A stretch of 64,000 nt of DNA from an uncultured bacterium (GTDB lineage Bacteria; Cyanobacteriota; Vampirovibrionia; Gastranaerophilales; Gastranaerophilaceae). How positions within the stretch are numbered: the stretch's first letter is position 1; every line of letters begins with the position of its first letter. The translations under genes and the position numbers were made by a program. The stretch lies in assembly GCA_902797965.1 (NCBI GenBank), contig CADBUY010000008.1, positions 1 through 64,000 on the forward strand, given 5' to 3'. Shown here in pieces: positions 1-6,614 of this stretch. Below the pieces are notes generated by a model. That model searched no databases. It was given only the letters and a program-made list of their open reading frames with translations, and was not told the DNA's origin.

Positions 1-96
1 TATTTTTTATAGAATGTATTAGCATAGTATATTAAAAACTTGTAAAAATATTTTTTGATAGACTCTCATCTAAATTTTTAAAACAAACTGAAGCAG

Positions 97-150
97 GTAG
101 GGTAGACTTCAGTCTACCGATACATTTTGGTTGACTAAAGTCAACCCTAC
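97..150. repeat. Composite palindromic repeat with GTAGGGT/ACCCTAC ends
   Basis: Two small perfect hairpins lie side by side: GGTAGAC-ttca-GTCTACC at 101-118 and GGTTGAC-taaa-GTCAACC at 129-146. The unit is bounded by GTAGGGT (97-103) and ACCCTAC (144-150), so the whole can also fold as one larger palindrome. It resembles the other hairpins with GTAGG/CCTAC ends scattered through the window. No gene spans it convincingly. Confidence 0.7.
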
Positions 151-710
151 TTATGAGTGCAAATATTGGGACAAAAAGTGCAAATAAGCGGACTATTTGG
201 TTACCTAAATCGGACATTTCGTACATTTATACTCAACTAATTTCCGACCATTATAAATCGGCTGAAGCTGGATTACTTCGGACTTTTGCTCTCGCAAAGA
301 CATGAAACCATTCCGACCGAATGTCCTGTTAATAGGTATCAGTCAGGGAAAAGGTTTGAAACCAATAATCATACTATCCGTTAATAATCAATCTGCTCGT
401 TAGGATACATTGTACATAGACATGCAGGTTGACATATATGAACAATTAGTATGACTCTTTCATGGTGGTGCAGACCGAAAACGAACCCCAAAATCTGGCT
501 ATTAGCTTCTTGACTGGGTTTTATCTATTCGCAGTTTTGATTTTCTGCGAACCCCAAATTATAAAACAGGCAGTTTGCAATTTTTGGGATAGTTATACTT
601 CATAGTTTTAAATATTAACAACTGTAAGCTATTCAGTAGTTACCTATTGAAAAACGCCTGTTTATAGTTTATACTTATAAAAAATGCTAACTATAAACTA
701 TGAGGTTGCA
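151..710. other. Gene-free stretch with hairpin and CGAACCCCAAA direct repeat
   Basis: I see no supportable coding region here. A 7-bp hairpin TTCGCAG/CTGCGAA sits at 528-551. The 11-mer CGAACCCCAAA occurs at 482-492 and 548-558, once before and once at the end of that hairpin region. The motif TTCCGACC occurs at about 242 and 312 and again near 4592 on the far side of the Fic/K+ channel segment. The stretch could hold a structured RNA or the worn end of an integrated element; I cannot tell which. Confidence 0.4.
571..590 (+). repeat. Left copy of 20-bp inverted repeat bracketing the Fic/K+ channel segment
   Basis: The sequence CAGTTTGCAATTTTTGGGAT is the reverse complement, with one mismatch in 20, of the copy at 4463-4482. 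The pair encloses about 3.9 kb holding five genes. Such an arrangement suits terminal repeats of a mobile or integrated unit, but no transposase or integrase is present, and additional TTGCAAAC cores near the right copy weaken the case. Confidence 0.5.
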
Positions 711-711
711 A

Positions 712-1638
712 ATGTATAACTCTATAAATTTCCTACTATCAAAAATATCAAGTAAAAAAAAGAAATTTAACAAGCTTTTTAGCGACAATAAAAGCAAAGA
801 ACAACTGTATAAATGGCTTAAATCAGAATTAGCATATACTTCAAATAACATTGAAGGTAATACTTTAACAAGAAAGGAAACAAGACTTGTTATTGAAGAA
901 GATATAACATCATCATCTAAGCCCTTTGTGCATTATCAGGAAGCTGTAAATCACGCTAAAGCATTTGATTATATAATTTATATTTTGAAATCAAAGACAG
1001 CAATAACAGAAAACGTTGTACTTGATATTCATAAAAAATTATTATCCGGAATTGATGATTATAATGCAGGCTTTTACAGAAATTGTCCTGTTAGAATTTC
1101 AGGAAGTAGAGTAATTTTGCCTAATCCGATGAAAGTTCCGGATTTAATGAAAGAATTTTGGGGTAAATATAAAAGCAATACAAAGATTGAAGATATAATA
1201 AAACTACATCTTGATTTTGTAAGTATTCATCCGTTTTCTGACGGCAACGGCAGATGTGCAAGACTGTTGATGAATCTTTTACTTATGCAAAATGGCTTTT
1301 GCCCGATTATTATTCGCCCAAGAGATAGAAAGCGTTATATAAATTCAATCGAAAAAGCACAATTAACAGGCGATATTGATGATTATATAAAATTTATGGT
1401 TACAAGATTATCTCAATCTTTTGATACTATATTTGATATTTTTGACACCAAAAATGAAATACCGCAAGAAAAACTTATGACTATTGCGAAATTTGCAAGT
1501 GAAGTTGGTGTGCCTGTATCGACTATCAGATATTGGGTGAAAGTCGAAAAATTAAAACCGACAATGTATACAGAATCCGGCTATATGATGTTCTCTCACG
1601 AACAAATTAAGAAAGTAGAACGCATGAATCAAAAATAG
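712..1638 (+). CDS. Fic family protein (likely AMP-transferase) with C-terminal MerR-like HTH
   Basis: Fic enzymes usually transfer AMP to hydroxyl side chains of target proteins. The catalytic motif HPFSDGNGR is complete at residues 173-181. An inhibitory-helix motif of the (S/T)xxxE(G/N) type, SNNIEG, lies upstream at 44-49, which marks a self-inhibited class II Fic. The last 50 or so residues (TIAKFASEVGVPVSTIRYWVK and on) look like a MerR-type helix-turn-helix, so the protein may bind DNA and regulate itself. I chose ATG 712 because GAGG at 702-705 is well spaced; an in-frame ATG at 700 has no ribosome-binding site. An 8-bp inverted repeat (664-671/694-701) just upstream could be its operator. 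A small HTH gene follows after 8 bp. Confidence 0.9.
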   Translation: MYNSINFLLSKISSKKKKFNKLFSDNKSKEQLYKWLKSELAYTSNNIEGNTLTRKETRLVIEEDITSSSKPFVHYQEAVNHAKAFDYIIYILKSKTAITENVVLDIHKKLLSGIDDYNAGFYRNCPVRISGSRVILPNPMKVPDLMKEFWGKYKSNTKIEDIIKLHLDFVSIHPFSDGNGRCARLLMNLLLMQNGFCPIIIRPRDRKRYINSIEKAQLTGDIDDYIKFMVTRLSQSFDTIFDIFDTKNEIPQEKLMTIAKFASEVGVPVSTIRYWVKVEKLKPTMYTESGYMMFSHEQIKKVERMNQK

Positions 1639-1646
1639 GTGCAATA

Positions 1647-1850
1647 ATGGCTTATCATAAAATTGATTGGGAAATGATTTCATATAGATTTAAAAGAGTT
1701 AAGGATTGTGCTGAAGAATGGGGTATTTCCAAAAGACGAGTGCAAATATACTGTGAGGAAGACAGAATAGAAGGTGCTTTTAAATACGGACAGTATTGGC
1801 TAATTCCTAAAGATGCACAAAAACCACCGGAAAAGGAAAGAAGGATGTAA
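1647..1850 (+). CDS. Small helix-turn-helix DNA-binding protein
   Basis: A 67-residue protein with a MerR/excisionase-like helix-turn-helix: the stretch VKDCAEEWGISKRRVQIYC reads as helix-turn-recognition helix, followed by GAFKYGQYWLIPKDA, the beta-wing typical of small excisionase-like proteins. It begins 8 bp after the Fic gene, so the two are probably cotranscribed and it may regulate that operon. It resembles stand-alone HTH proteins encoded next to Fic genes in Firmicutes accessory regions. No enzymatic domain is present. Confidence 0.75.
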   Translation: MAYHKIDWEMISYRFKRVKDCAEEWGISKRRVQIYCEEDRIEGAFKYGQYWLIPKDAQKPPEKERRM

Positions 1851-1881
1851 AAATATTTTCAAAATTAGTCATTTAATCATT

Positions 1882-3321
1882 TTAACTATTGTATAATTCA
1901 TTATAATGCTTTTCAATTTCTTTAATATATAAAATCCACTTATCAATATTATTGATATATTCTTCCATTGGCAAATTATCAAGCCATTTTACAGTATCTT
2001 GCGTTAAAATCTGCATACTAGATTTTTTCTTCCCGAATACAATTCTACCTATTTGACTGTTCCAATCGCCAATATGATATGTAAAATTAGATGTTCCGTC
2101 TTTTAAAACATCATATTCAAGTTTACGAATATCTAATCCTGCTTGAATTATTTTATTCTTTAATTCTTCTATAAATTTATCTATTGATAAATTTTCAAAT
2201 ATCTCTTTTGGGGCATTGTCTATTCTTATTTGTTCTTGCTCTAAATTTTCAATGTCAGAATAATCAAGCCCTTTTGCCCCGCTTTCATAAGCAGACAAAA
2301 ATATAAATGCTTTTTCTAATATTCTTCTATTAAAATCAGCATTTATTCTTTGACAGAAAAAAGGAACTGAATTTCTTGGATTTGAACCCATAATATTTGT
2401 ATATATTGTAGTTGCTTTAACATCTTTTTCATACGGTTTCATACAATTTGGTAAATTAAAAGGTAAATTTTTATCAAGATTTATTCTGAACTTCTTTTCA
2501 GGTGGATTTTTCCAATCACAATTCAACCCTCTCCTAATAAGTTTATTATGTTCATATTGACACATCATTTTATATGCTTCATTTAACTTATTTTCTAAAA
2601 TTAAATCATAGCAATTATTTTCAAAATCAACATCATGGGCAAGTATTGGTTTATAATTCCCTATTTCTTGTAATCCTTTCTCAGTAACAACAAACTTTTT
2701 GCCTTGATTTTGTGCTAAATTATTAATTTGTTCATCTGTAAAGTTTTCTTCAATTCTTTTTACTAATTCCGATTTTGTTCCGCTAACCTTTAAATTTGCT
2801 TTTTTTAATGCTCCTTTTAATATATCAGTAGTTAATTTTGAAAAATCGTTACTGTATTTGATTTCTAAATATTCGTTTTTAATAAATTTTGATATTAGAT
2901 AATTACAATCTATAAAATGTTCATAAAACCAATAATTCGCAATTTTAAAATCTTCAATAGATTTTGCATCACAGTATAATAAAAATGCTTTTTCTACACC
3001 GTTTAAATGTTCAACTATTTCTGTGCTTTCAATATCAAGTTTATTATAGTCATACTTTGTTAATTCATCTAACTGTTTATTTATATCGTAATAAGACCTA
3101 TTATTATAATTCTGTGGATTCGCAGCGAAAACAAGTAATTTTCTAACTTCAAAACAATTTTCACAAAGTCCACGTTTTTTTAAAGGTGCTATTTTATGAC
3201 ATCTTGCACACTCGCCTTTAAATTCAGGTTTATTCTTTATTTTTATATCTTTAATTTCTTCTTTGTTAGTGCCAAATATAATATTAAATTGATTTTTAAG
3301 GATTTCAATAAAATTATTCAT
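1882..3321 (-). CDS. Zinc-ribbon and SAP-domain protein, function unknown
   Basis: A 479-residue protein. A four-cysteine zinc ribbon sits near the N terminus (C38, C41, C53, C56; pattern CxxC-x11-CxxC). A SAP motif, a short helical module that usually binds DNA, lies at about 163-194 with the typical core LKGALKKANLKVSGTKSELV. The C-terminal 280 residues are mixed alpha/beta and I do not recognise them. The ribosome-binding site AGGGG precedes ATG 3321 and overlaps the end of the K+ channel gene just upstream, so translation is probably coupled. A nucleic-acid-binding role is inferred from the two domains only. It converges with the Fic/HTH pair. Confidence 0.8.
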   Translation of the reverse strand: MNNFIEILKNQFNIIFGTNKEEIKDIKIKNKPEFKGECARCHKIAPLKKRGLCENCFEVRKLLVFAANPQNYNNRSYYDINKQLDELTKYDYNKLDIESTEIVEHLNGVEKAFLLYCDAKSIEDFKIANYWFYEHFIDCNYLISKFIKNEYLEIKYSNDFSKLTTDILKGALKKANLKVSGTKSELVKRIEENFTDEQINNLAQNQGKKFVVTEKGLQEIGNYKPILAHDVDFENNCYDLILENKLNEAYKMMCQYEHNKLIRRGLNCDWKNPPEKKFRINLDKNLPFNLPNCMKPYEKDVKATTIYTNIMGSNPRNSVPFFCQRINADFNRRILEKAFIFLSAYESGAKGLDYSDIENLEQEQIRIDNAPKEIFENLSIDKFIEELKNKIIQAGLDIRKLEYDVLKDGTSNFTYHIGDWNSQIGRIVFGKKKSSMQILTQDTVKWLDNLPMEEYINNIDKWILYIKEIEKHYNELYNS

Positions 3322-3332
3322 AAATAACCCCT

Positions 3333-4025
3333 TTATTTATCCTTACTTTGAAATTCATTTAAAAATTCTGCCGTTAAAATACTTGTCGGAAGTGCAAAAA
3401 GCATAATACCTATTAGAACAATAGTTGCAGATAATAATTTTCCTATTGGTGTAATCGGATAGACATCACCATATCCAACCGTTGTAAATGTTACTATCGA
3501 CCACCAAAATGTATCTAAAATATTATGAAATGCGTTTGGTTGTGCTTCAGCTTCGGCATAAAACATAAAAAATGAACTTAAAAATATTAAGAATAACAAA
3601 ACTCCAAAAATACTTATTAATTCTGTTCTTTTCTTATAAATAGCTTTTCCTATCATTTGCAATGCTTCAAAATATCTTGCAAGTTTAAAAATCCTTAATA
3701 TTCTAAATAATCTAAAAATCCTTAAAATTCTTAAATCTAATCTTGATAAAGGTAAATAAAACGGTAATATTGCTAATAAATCAATTACCATAAGAGGTTG
3801 AAATATATTTTTTAATTTATCAAGAGTAACTAAACGCATTATATACTCTATTGTAAATATAATTACCGATACCAATTCAACTTTTGAAAAGAATGTTTTA
3901 TAAGTTAAATATATTGTTTTATCCGTTTCAAAACCTAAACAAATTATATTAAATATAATCAAAAATATTAAAAAGTAATCAACAAATTTATTATTTAAAA
4001 AATTTTTTAGATAGCCTTTTATCAT
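3333..4025 (-). CDS. Voltage-gated potassium channel (six-segment ion transport family)
   Basis: A full-length single-subunit Kv-type channel. Hydrophobic segments S1 to S3 fall at about 16-90. S4 at about 95-116 has arginine or lysine at nearly every third position (SRLDLRILRIFRLFRILRIFK). The pore carries the selectivity filter TVGYGD, and S6 follows. It would tetramerise in the inner membrane and pass K+ on depolarisation. I prefer ATG 4025 because GGAG lies 9 nt upstream; a TTG five codons earlier is possible. The gene is 11 bp upstream of the SAP-domain gene and probably shares its transcript. There is no cytoplasmic RCK domain. Confidence 0.92.
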   Translation of the reverse strand: MIKGYLKNFLNNKFVDYFLIFLIIFNIICLGFETDKTIYLTYKTFFSKVELVSVIIFTIEYIMRLVTLDKLKNIFQPLMVIDLLAILPFYLPLSRLDLRILRIFRLFRILRIFKLARYFEALQMIGKAIYKKRTELISIFGVLLFLIFLSSFFMFYAEAEAQPNAFHNILDTFWWSIVTFTTVGYGDVYPITPIGKLLSATIVLIGIMLFALPTSILTAEFLNEFQSKDK

Positions 4026-4151
4026 ACAAAACCACTCCAATATTGATTATACTAAATTTATTATAAATATGTTCTTTTGTAAAATCTTTCCTGCTTTTTG
4101 GCTTTTCTGACTTCTTTCGTATATTGTGTTTCCTGATATATGGAGGGGATT

Positions 4152-4424
4152 ATGGAAGAAGTTGGATATAATATCACGGAAAAAGAATTTAAGCAGATTA
4201 GCAAATGGGCAGAGAATGTTTATAATATAACCGTTATTGTTGATTACTGCTTGGTTGTCGGCATTAAACGGGCACGCTCACGCTTCAGCCCTCTGCCGAC
4301 AATCCGCTTCGTATCAAATCAGCCTGAAATAGAAGAATGTTATAACCTCGCACCCGTAATAAAAAATTTAAGACAAAATGCAGATTTATTAAATGCATTT
4401 TTTATTGATAATGAAAAACAATAA
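4152..4424 (+). CDS. Hypothetical 90-aa protein interrupted in frame by a repeat element
   Basis: An open frame with a strong ribosome-binding site (GGAGGGG at 4142-4148) before ATG 4152. The first third (VGYNITEKEFKQISKWAENVYNI) looks like normal coding sequence. The middle is supplied by a TTGTCGGCA-bounded repeat whose other copy is intergenic (20053-20131); the repeat happens to stay in frame. The tail (PEIEECYNLAPVIKNLRQNADLL) again looks coding. Either the protein tolerates the insert, or this is a damaged gene. I do not recognise a family. Confidence 0.5.
   Translation: MEEVGYNITEKEFKQISKWAENVYNITVIVDYCLVVGIKRARSRFSPLPTIRFVSNQPEIEECYNLAPVIKNLRQNADLLNAFFIDNEKQ
4248..4310 (+). repeat. 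TTGTCGGCA-bounded repeat, copy 1 (inside a gene)
   Basis: TTGTCGGCA at 4255-4263 and its exact complement TGCCGACAA at 4294-4302 form the ends of a palindromic element. About 20 bp at each end match the element at 20053-20131 in opposite orientation, whereas the central 20-35 bp differ. Conserved ends with a variable centre suit a REP- or MITE-like element. This copy lies within the reading frame of the 90-aa protein. Confidence 0.7.
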
Positions 4425-4462
4425 ATTTTTATAAAATTTTACCCCAAAACAAAATTTCAAAA

Positions 4463-4667
4463 ATCCCAAAATTTGCAAACTGTCCGAAAAATTGCAAACT
4501 AACAAAAGTATTGAAAATACTGTGAAAGTGCGAGCAGTTAAAATGAAAGAAAAGTGCAAGAGTGAGCAGTTTGCAAATTCATAGTCAAACCACTTCCGAC
4601 CGTCAAAACCTTTGATATGAGCGGGCTTTACAAAAAATTGCAAACAGTCTGAAAATTGCAAACTGCA
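4463..4667. repeat. Right inverted repeat and cluster of TTGCAAAC cores
   Basis: The copy ATCCCAAAATTTGCAAACTG at 4463-4482 pairs with 571-590 (19 of 20). Further TTGCAAAC cores, in either orientation, follow at 4491-4500, 4565-4579, 4637-4647 and 4655-4667. Between 4425 and 4742 I see no coding potential. The spaced repeats could be binding sites for a regulator or recombinase of the neighbouring segment, or the result of repeated insertion. Confidence 0.55.
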
Positions 4668-4742
4668 CCATTTGATACAAAATTCGTTATAACTATTTAA
4701 CCCAAATTATTCTATTGTGTTGTAAAATGTGTTGTATTTACT

Positions 4743-4777
4743 AAAAAAGTGGCTTTTAGTATTTTGCTAAAAGTCAC
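4743..4777 (-). terminator. Rho-independent terminator of the tRNA-fMet transcript
   Basis: On the minus strand, GTGACTTTTAG - 7-nt loop - CTAAAAGCCAC is followed by six T. The 11-bp stem lies 10 bp beyond the 3' CCA of the tRNA, the expected place. Confidence 0.8.
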
Positions 4778-4787
4778 TTATATCAAT

Positions 4788-4858
<71 letters not shown>

Positions 4859-4864
<6 letters not shown>

Positions 4865-5050
4865 ATATTAAATTGTTACTTGCGTGCTACCCTTTGAGCA
4901 GTCTTCCAGACTTACCTCTCACAAAACCCTCAATGGTTCGGCTTTTGTTCGGCAGAGTATCCCGCGATGTTTAATTATTGTTAGCATTCAACTATTTGAG
5001 CAGTGTTCTGAACTTACCTCTTGGAATAATAATTTACCCCTCGACAGAGT
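4859..5050. repeat. Two imperfect tandem repeats of about 95 bp upstream of tRNA-fMet
   Basis: Unit 1 (about 4859-4959) and unit 2 (about 4960-5050) both begin CCCGCGAT, share TTTGAGCAGT, GACTTACCTCT or GAACTTACCTCT, and end in GGCAGAGTAT or GACAGAGTAT. Unit 1 starts within the 5' end of the tRNA gene, so the duplication involves the tRNA boundary. It may be left over from integration or deletion at the tRNA. I see no gene between 4865 and 5163; an open frame at 4884-5084 is only the translated repeat. Confidence 0.6.
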
Positions 5051-5163
5051 ATCCTGCAACAACATGTACATTATTACCCCCTAAATATAAAAAATCAAGA
5101 GGGGTAAATATGTCATCGTATGCTCTTTTCTCGTAATATTGACCAAAATATTTGGATATTATG

Positions 5164-5895
5164 TTAAATTAATTCATCAAACTTACTTATTAAGACTTGT
5201 CTAAATTGGCTTTGAAAGAATTTTTCAGTATTTGTTTTTTTACGAATACATTTATAAGTTGTACCAAATCGATCTTGTTCTTTTTTATACGTATTGTATT
5301 CAATAGAACCTTCTTTTACATCAATTTCAACACCTTTACCATTCAATGCACGCATTCCTACTATGTTGTTTGTTATGTATAAAGTGTCTTCTTTGTTTGA
5401 ATATAATAAAGAATATTTGCCAAAATAATGAACGTCTTTTCTTGCTCCAAAAATTGTGTATGGAATCTTGTTTTCTTCAAAAAATTGTTTTATTTTACTG
5501 AGTTTATTAACATTATATTTACTGTTAAGTTTTGTCTGCATGCCACCTAAAATAAACCCATGAAGATTTTCATTATCTAAATTAATTTTTTCTAAGAATC
5601 TGCGTTTAATATTTTCTATCGTAAAACCTTTTTGGTTACACTGTTTTGCTTCACCATGCTTATATGTGGCAATATGCGCAAGTATTATTTTACTTCCGTC
5701 AACAATTCCAACAGCTATACAATCCATTATCCCTGTTGTGAACAAATTCTTGCCGGATTTCATCGTGTCTGCAGTCCAAGGCCACCCAACTTCATGTCGC
5801 TTGGGATTAAAGTGAGCCGTTTTATTTTTAAATGTTTTGTAGTCAATAAACTTTATTTTTGACTGAAACGATACGCTATTACTATCAATTTTCAT
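5164..5895 (-). CDS. Putative CheD-like cysteine deamidase with FQS leader
   Basis: A 243-residue protein with no close family that I know. After a short leader (VSFQS, residues 8-12) residues 50-160 follow the plan of CheD glutamine deamidases: T53-x5-C59-IAVGIVD, then ILAH74, later HGFILGGM, a helix and IPYTIFGARKD. In CheD the catalytic Thr, Cys and His stand in TxxxxxC...AH; here the Thr-Cys spacing is the same (6) and Cys-His is 15 (about 17 in CheD). This is inferred from motif order, not from a search. No chemotaxis genes are nearby, so a CNF-like effector or housekeeping role is also possible. The leader resembles those of the FKA proteins. Confidence 0.55.
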   Translation of the reverse strand: MKIDSNSVSFQSKIKFIDYKTFKNKTAHFNPKRHEVGWPWTADTMKSGKNLFTTGIMDCIAVGIVDGSKIILAHIATYKHGEAKQCNQKGFTIENIKRRFLEKINLDNENLHGFILGGMQTKLNSKYNVNKLSKIKQFFEENKIPYTIFGARKDVHYFGKYSLLYSNKEDTLYITNNIVGMRALNGKGVEIDVKEGSIEYNTYKKEQDRFGTTYKCIRKKTNTEKFFQSQFRQVLISKFDELI

Positions 5896-5925
5896 AAATT
5901 AATTATATGTGATTAGGTGCGCACT

Positions 5926-6219
5926 CTACACTAACGCATCAAATTTTCCTTTTTCTATGGTTTCAGCAGTTATTTCTTCTGGTTTAAGTTTAATTTTTTT
6001 ACCAACAAATATGTCTTTCATTTTAAGTTTTGAAACAAATTCCCTAAAGGCAATTTCTCTTTTTTCCGCAATCGGTCTGTCTTTATTTAAAAGTTGCGTT
6101 GCTAAATCATTTGATTTATCAATAAATTCATGAACCATTTTTCTGTCGCCGGTTTTTGCTTTAAAAGCCATTTGATAATTTTGATTGTTTACACCAACAC
6201 CTGTTACACCATTCGTCAT
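5926..6219 (-). CDS. Small FKA-leader protein (97 aa)
   Basis: A 97-residue protein of unknown function. The first 22 residues are polar and rich in Asn, Gly and Val and end in MAFKA (17-21); the rest is a charged helical region (KMVHEFIDKSNDLATQLLNK and so on). A two-part promoter-like element lies 31 nt upstream (6250-6287). It shares this leader style with several proteins in the window, listed under findings. No membrane segment or catalytic motif is seen. Confidence 0.75.
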   Translation of the reverse strand: MTNGVTGVGVNNQNYQMAFKAKTGDRKMVHEFIDKSNDLATQLLNKDRPIAEKREIAFREFVSKLKMKDIFVGKKIKLKPEEITAETIEKGKFDALV

Positions 6220-6249
6220 ACTTTAAACCTTCTTTCTTTTTATAAACAA

Positions 6250-6287
6250 TTGTACCTTTATAAAACATGTGAAGGCTAGAAATTGCC
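6250..6287 (-). promoter_or_regulatory. Two-part promoter element (GGCAATTT-N13-GTTTTATAAAGG)
   Basis: Reading the minus strand, GGCAATTT (6287-6280), 13 nt, then GTTTTATAAAGG. The element ends 31 nt before the ATG at 6219. The spacing matches six other copies exactly; the downstream half is a weaker match than the consensus TACTTTATATATATAAG. Confidence 0.6.
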
Positions 6288-6398
6288 TAAATACATTATT
6301 TTTGTAATAAAACTTAATAATATGTGTAAATATAAGGGGGTAAATGGTTTTTAGCATTTTACATGTAAATATGTTCATGTTATGCTTTCTATTGTATT

Positions 6399-6592
6399 TG
6401 GTGCAAAAAATTGCACCCTGCACAAATCAAAAAAACATTCCCCTCGCCCAACGGGAGAGGGTAGGGTGAGGGAGCAACCTCTAAATAAGCAGGTTGGGGT
6501 TTCACCACAACACAAAATAAATAAAGAAAGGTAGGTCAGGCATTGCCTGACACAAAATAAAAGCAAATGTAGGGTGCGTCGTTTGACGCACC
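6399..6592. repeat. Cluster of hairpin repeats upstream of ppdK
   Basis: Several different short palindromes sit head to tail: GGTGCAA...TTGCACC (about 6399-6416), the CCCTC-type repeat (6439-6472), GTGGTGAAACCCC-like sequence (about 6491-6507), GTCAGGCA-t-TGCCTGAC (6535-6551) and GGTGCGTC-gttt-GACGCACC (6573-6592). Open frames across them are translated repeats. They would lie in the ppdK leader if the promoter is upstream, and could then affect its mRNA. The rest of 6288-6398 shows nothing definite. Confidence 0.7.
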
Positions 6593-6614
6593 GCAAATAA
6601 AGAAGGAGAAAACA

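Noticed and set aside
32-226. Open frame of 64 codons on the minus strand
   Set aside because: It runs through the GTAGGGT composite palindrome and has no ribosome-binding site; the amino acids are a translated repeat.
4463-4667. CRISPR-like or iteron array (TTGCAAAC cores)
   Set aside because: Spacing is irregular, orientation mixed and cores very short; neither a CRISPR array nor a convincing replication origin.
4884-5084. Open frame of 66 codons, plus strand
   Set aside because: It consists of the two tandem 95-bp repeats, whose internal repetition shows in the protein; no ribosome-binding site.
6375-6596. Open frame of 73 codons, minus strand
   Set aside because: Falls entirely in the repeat cluster before ppdK; contains the translated CCCTC repeat.
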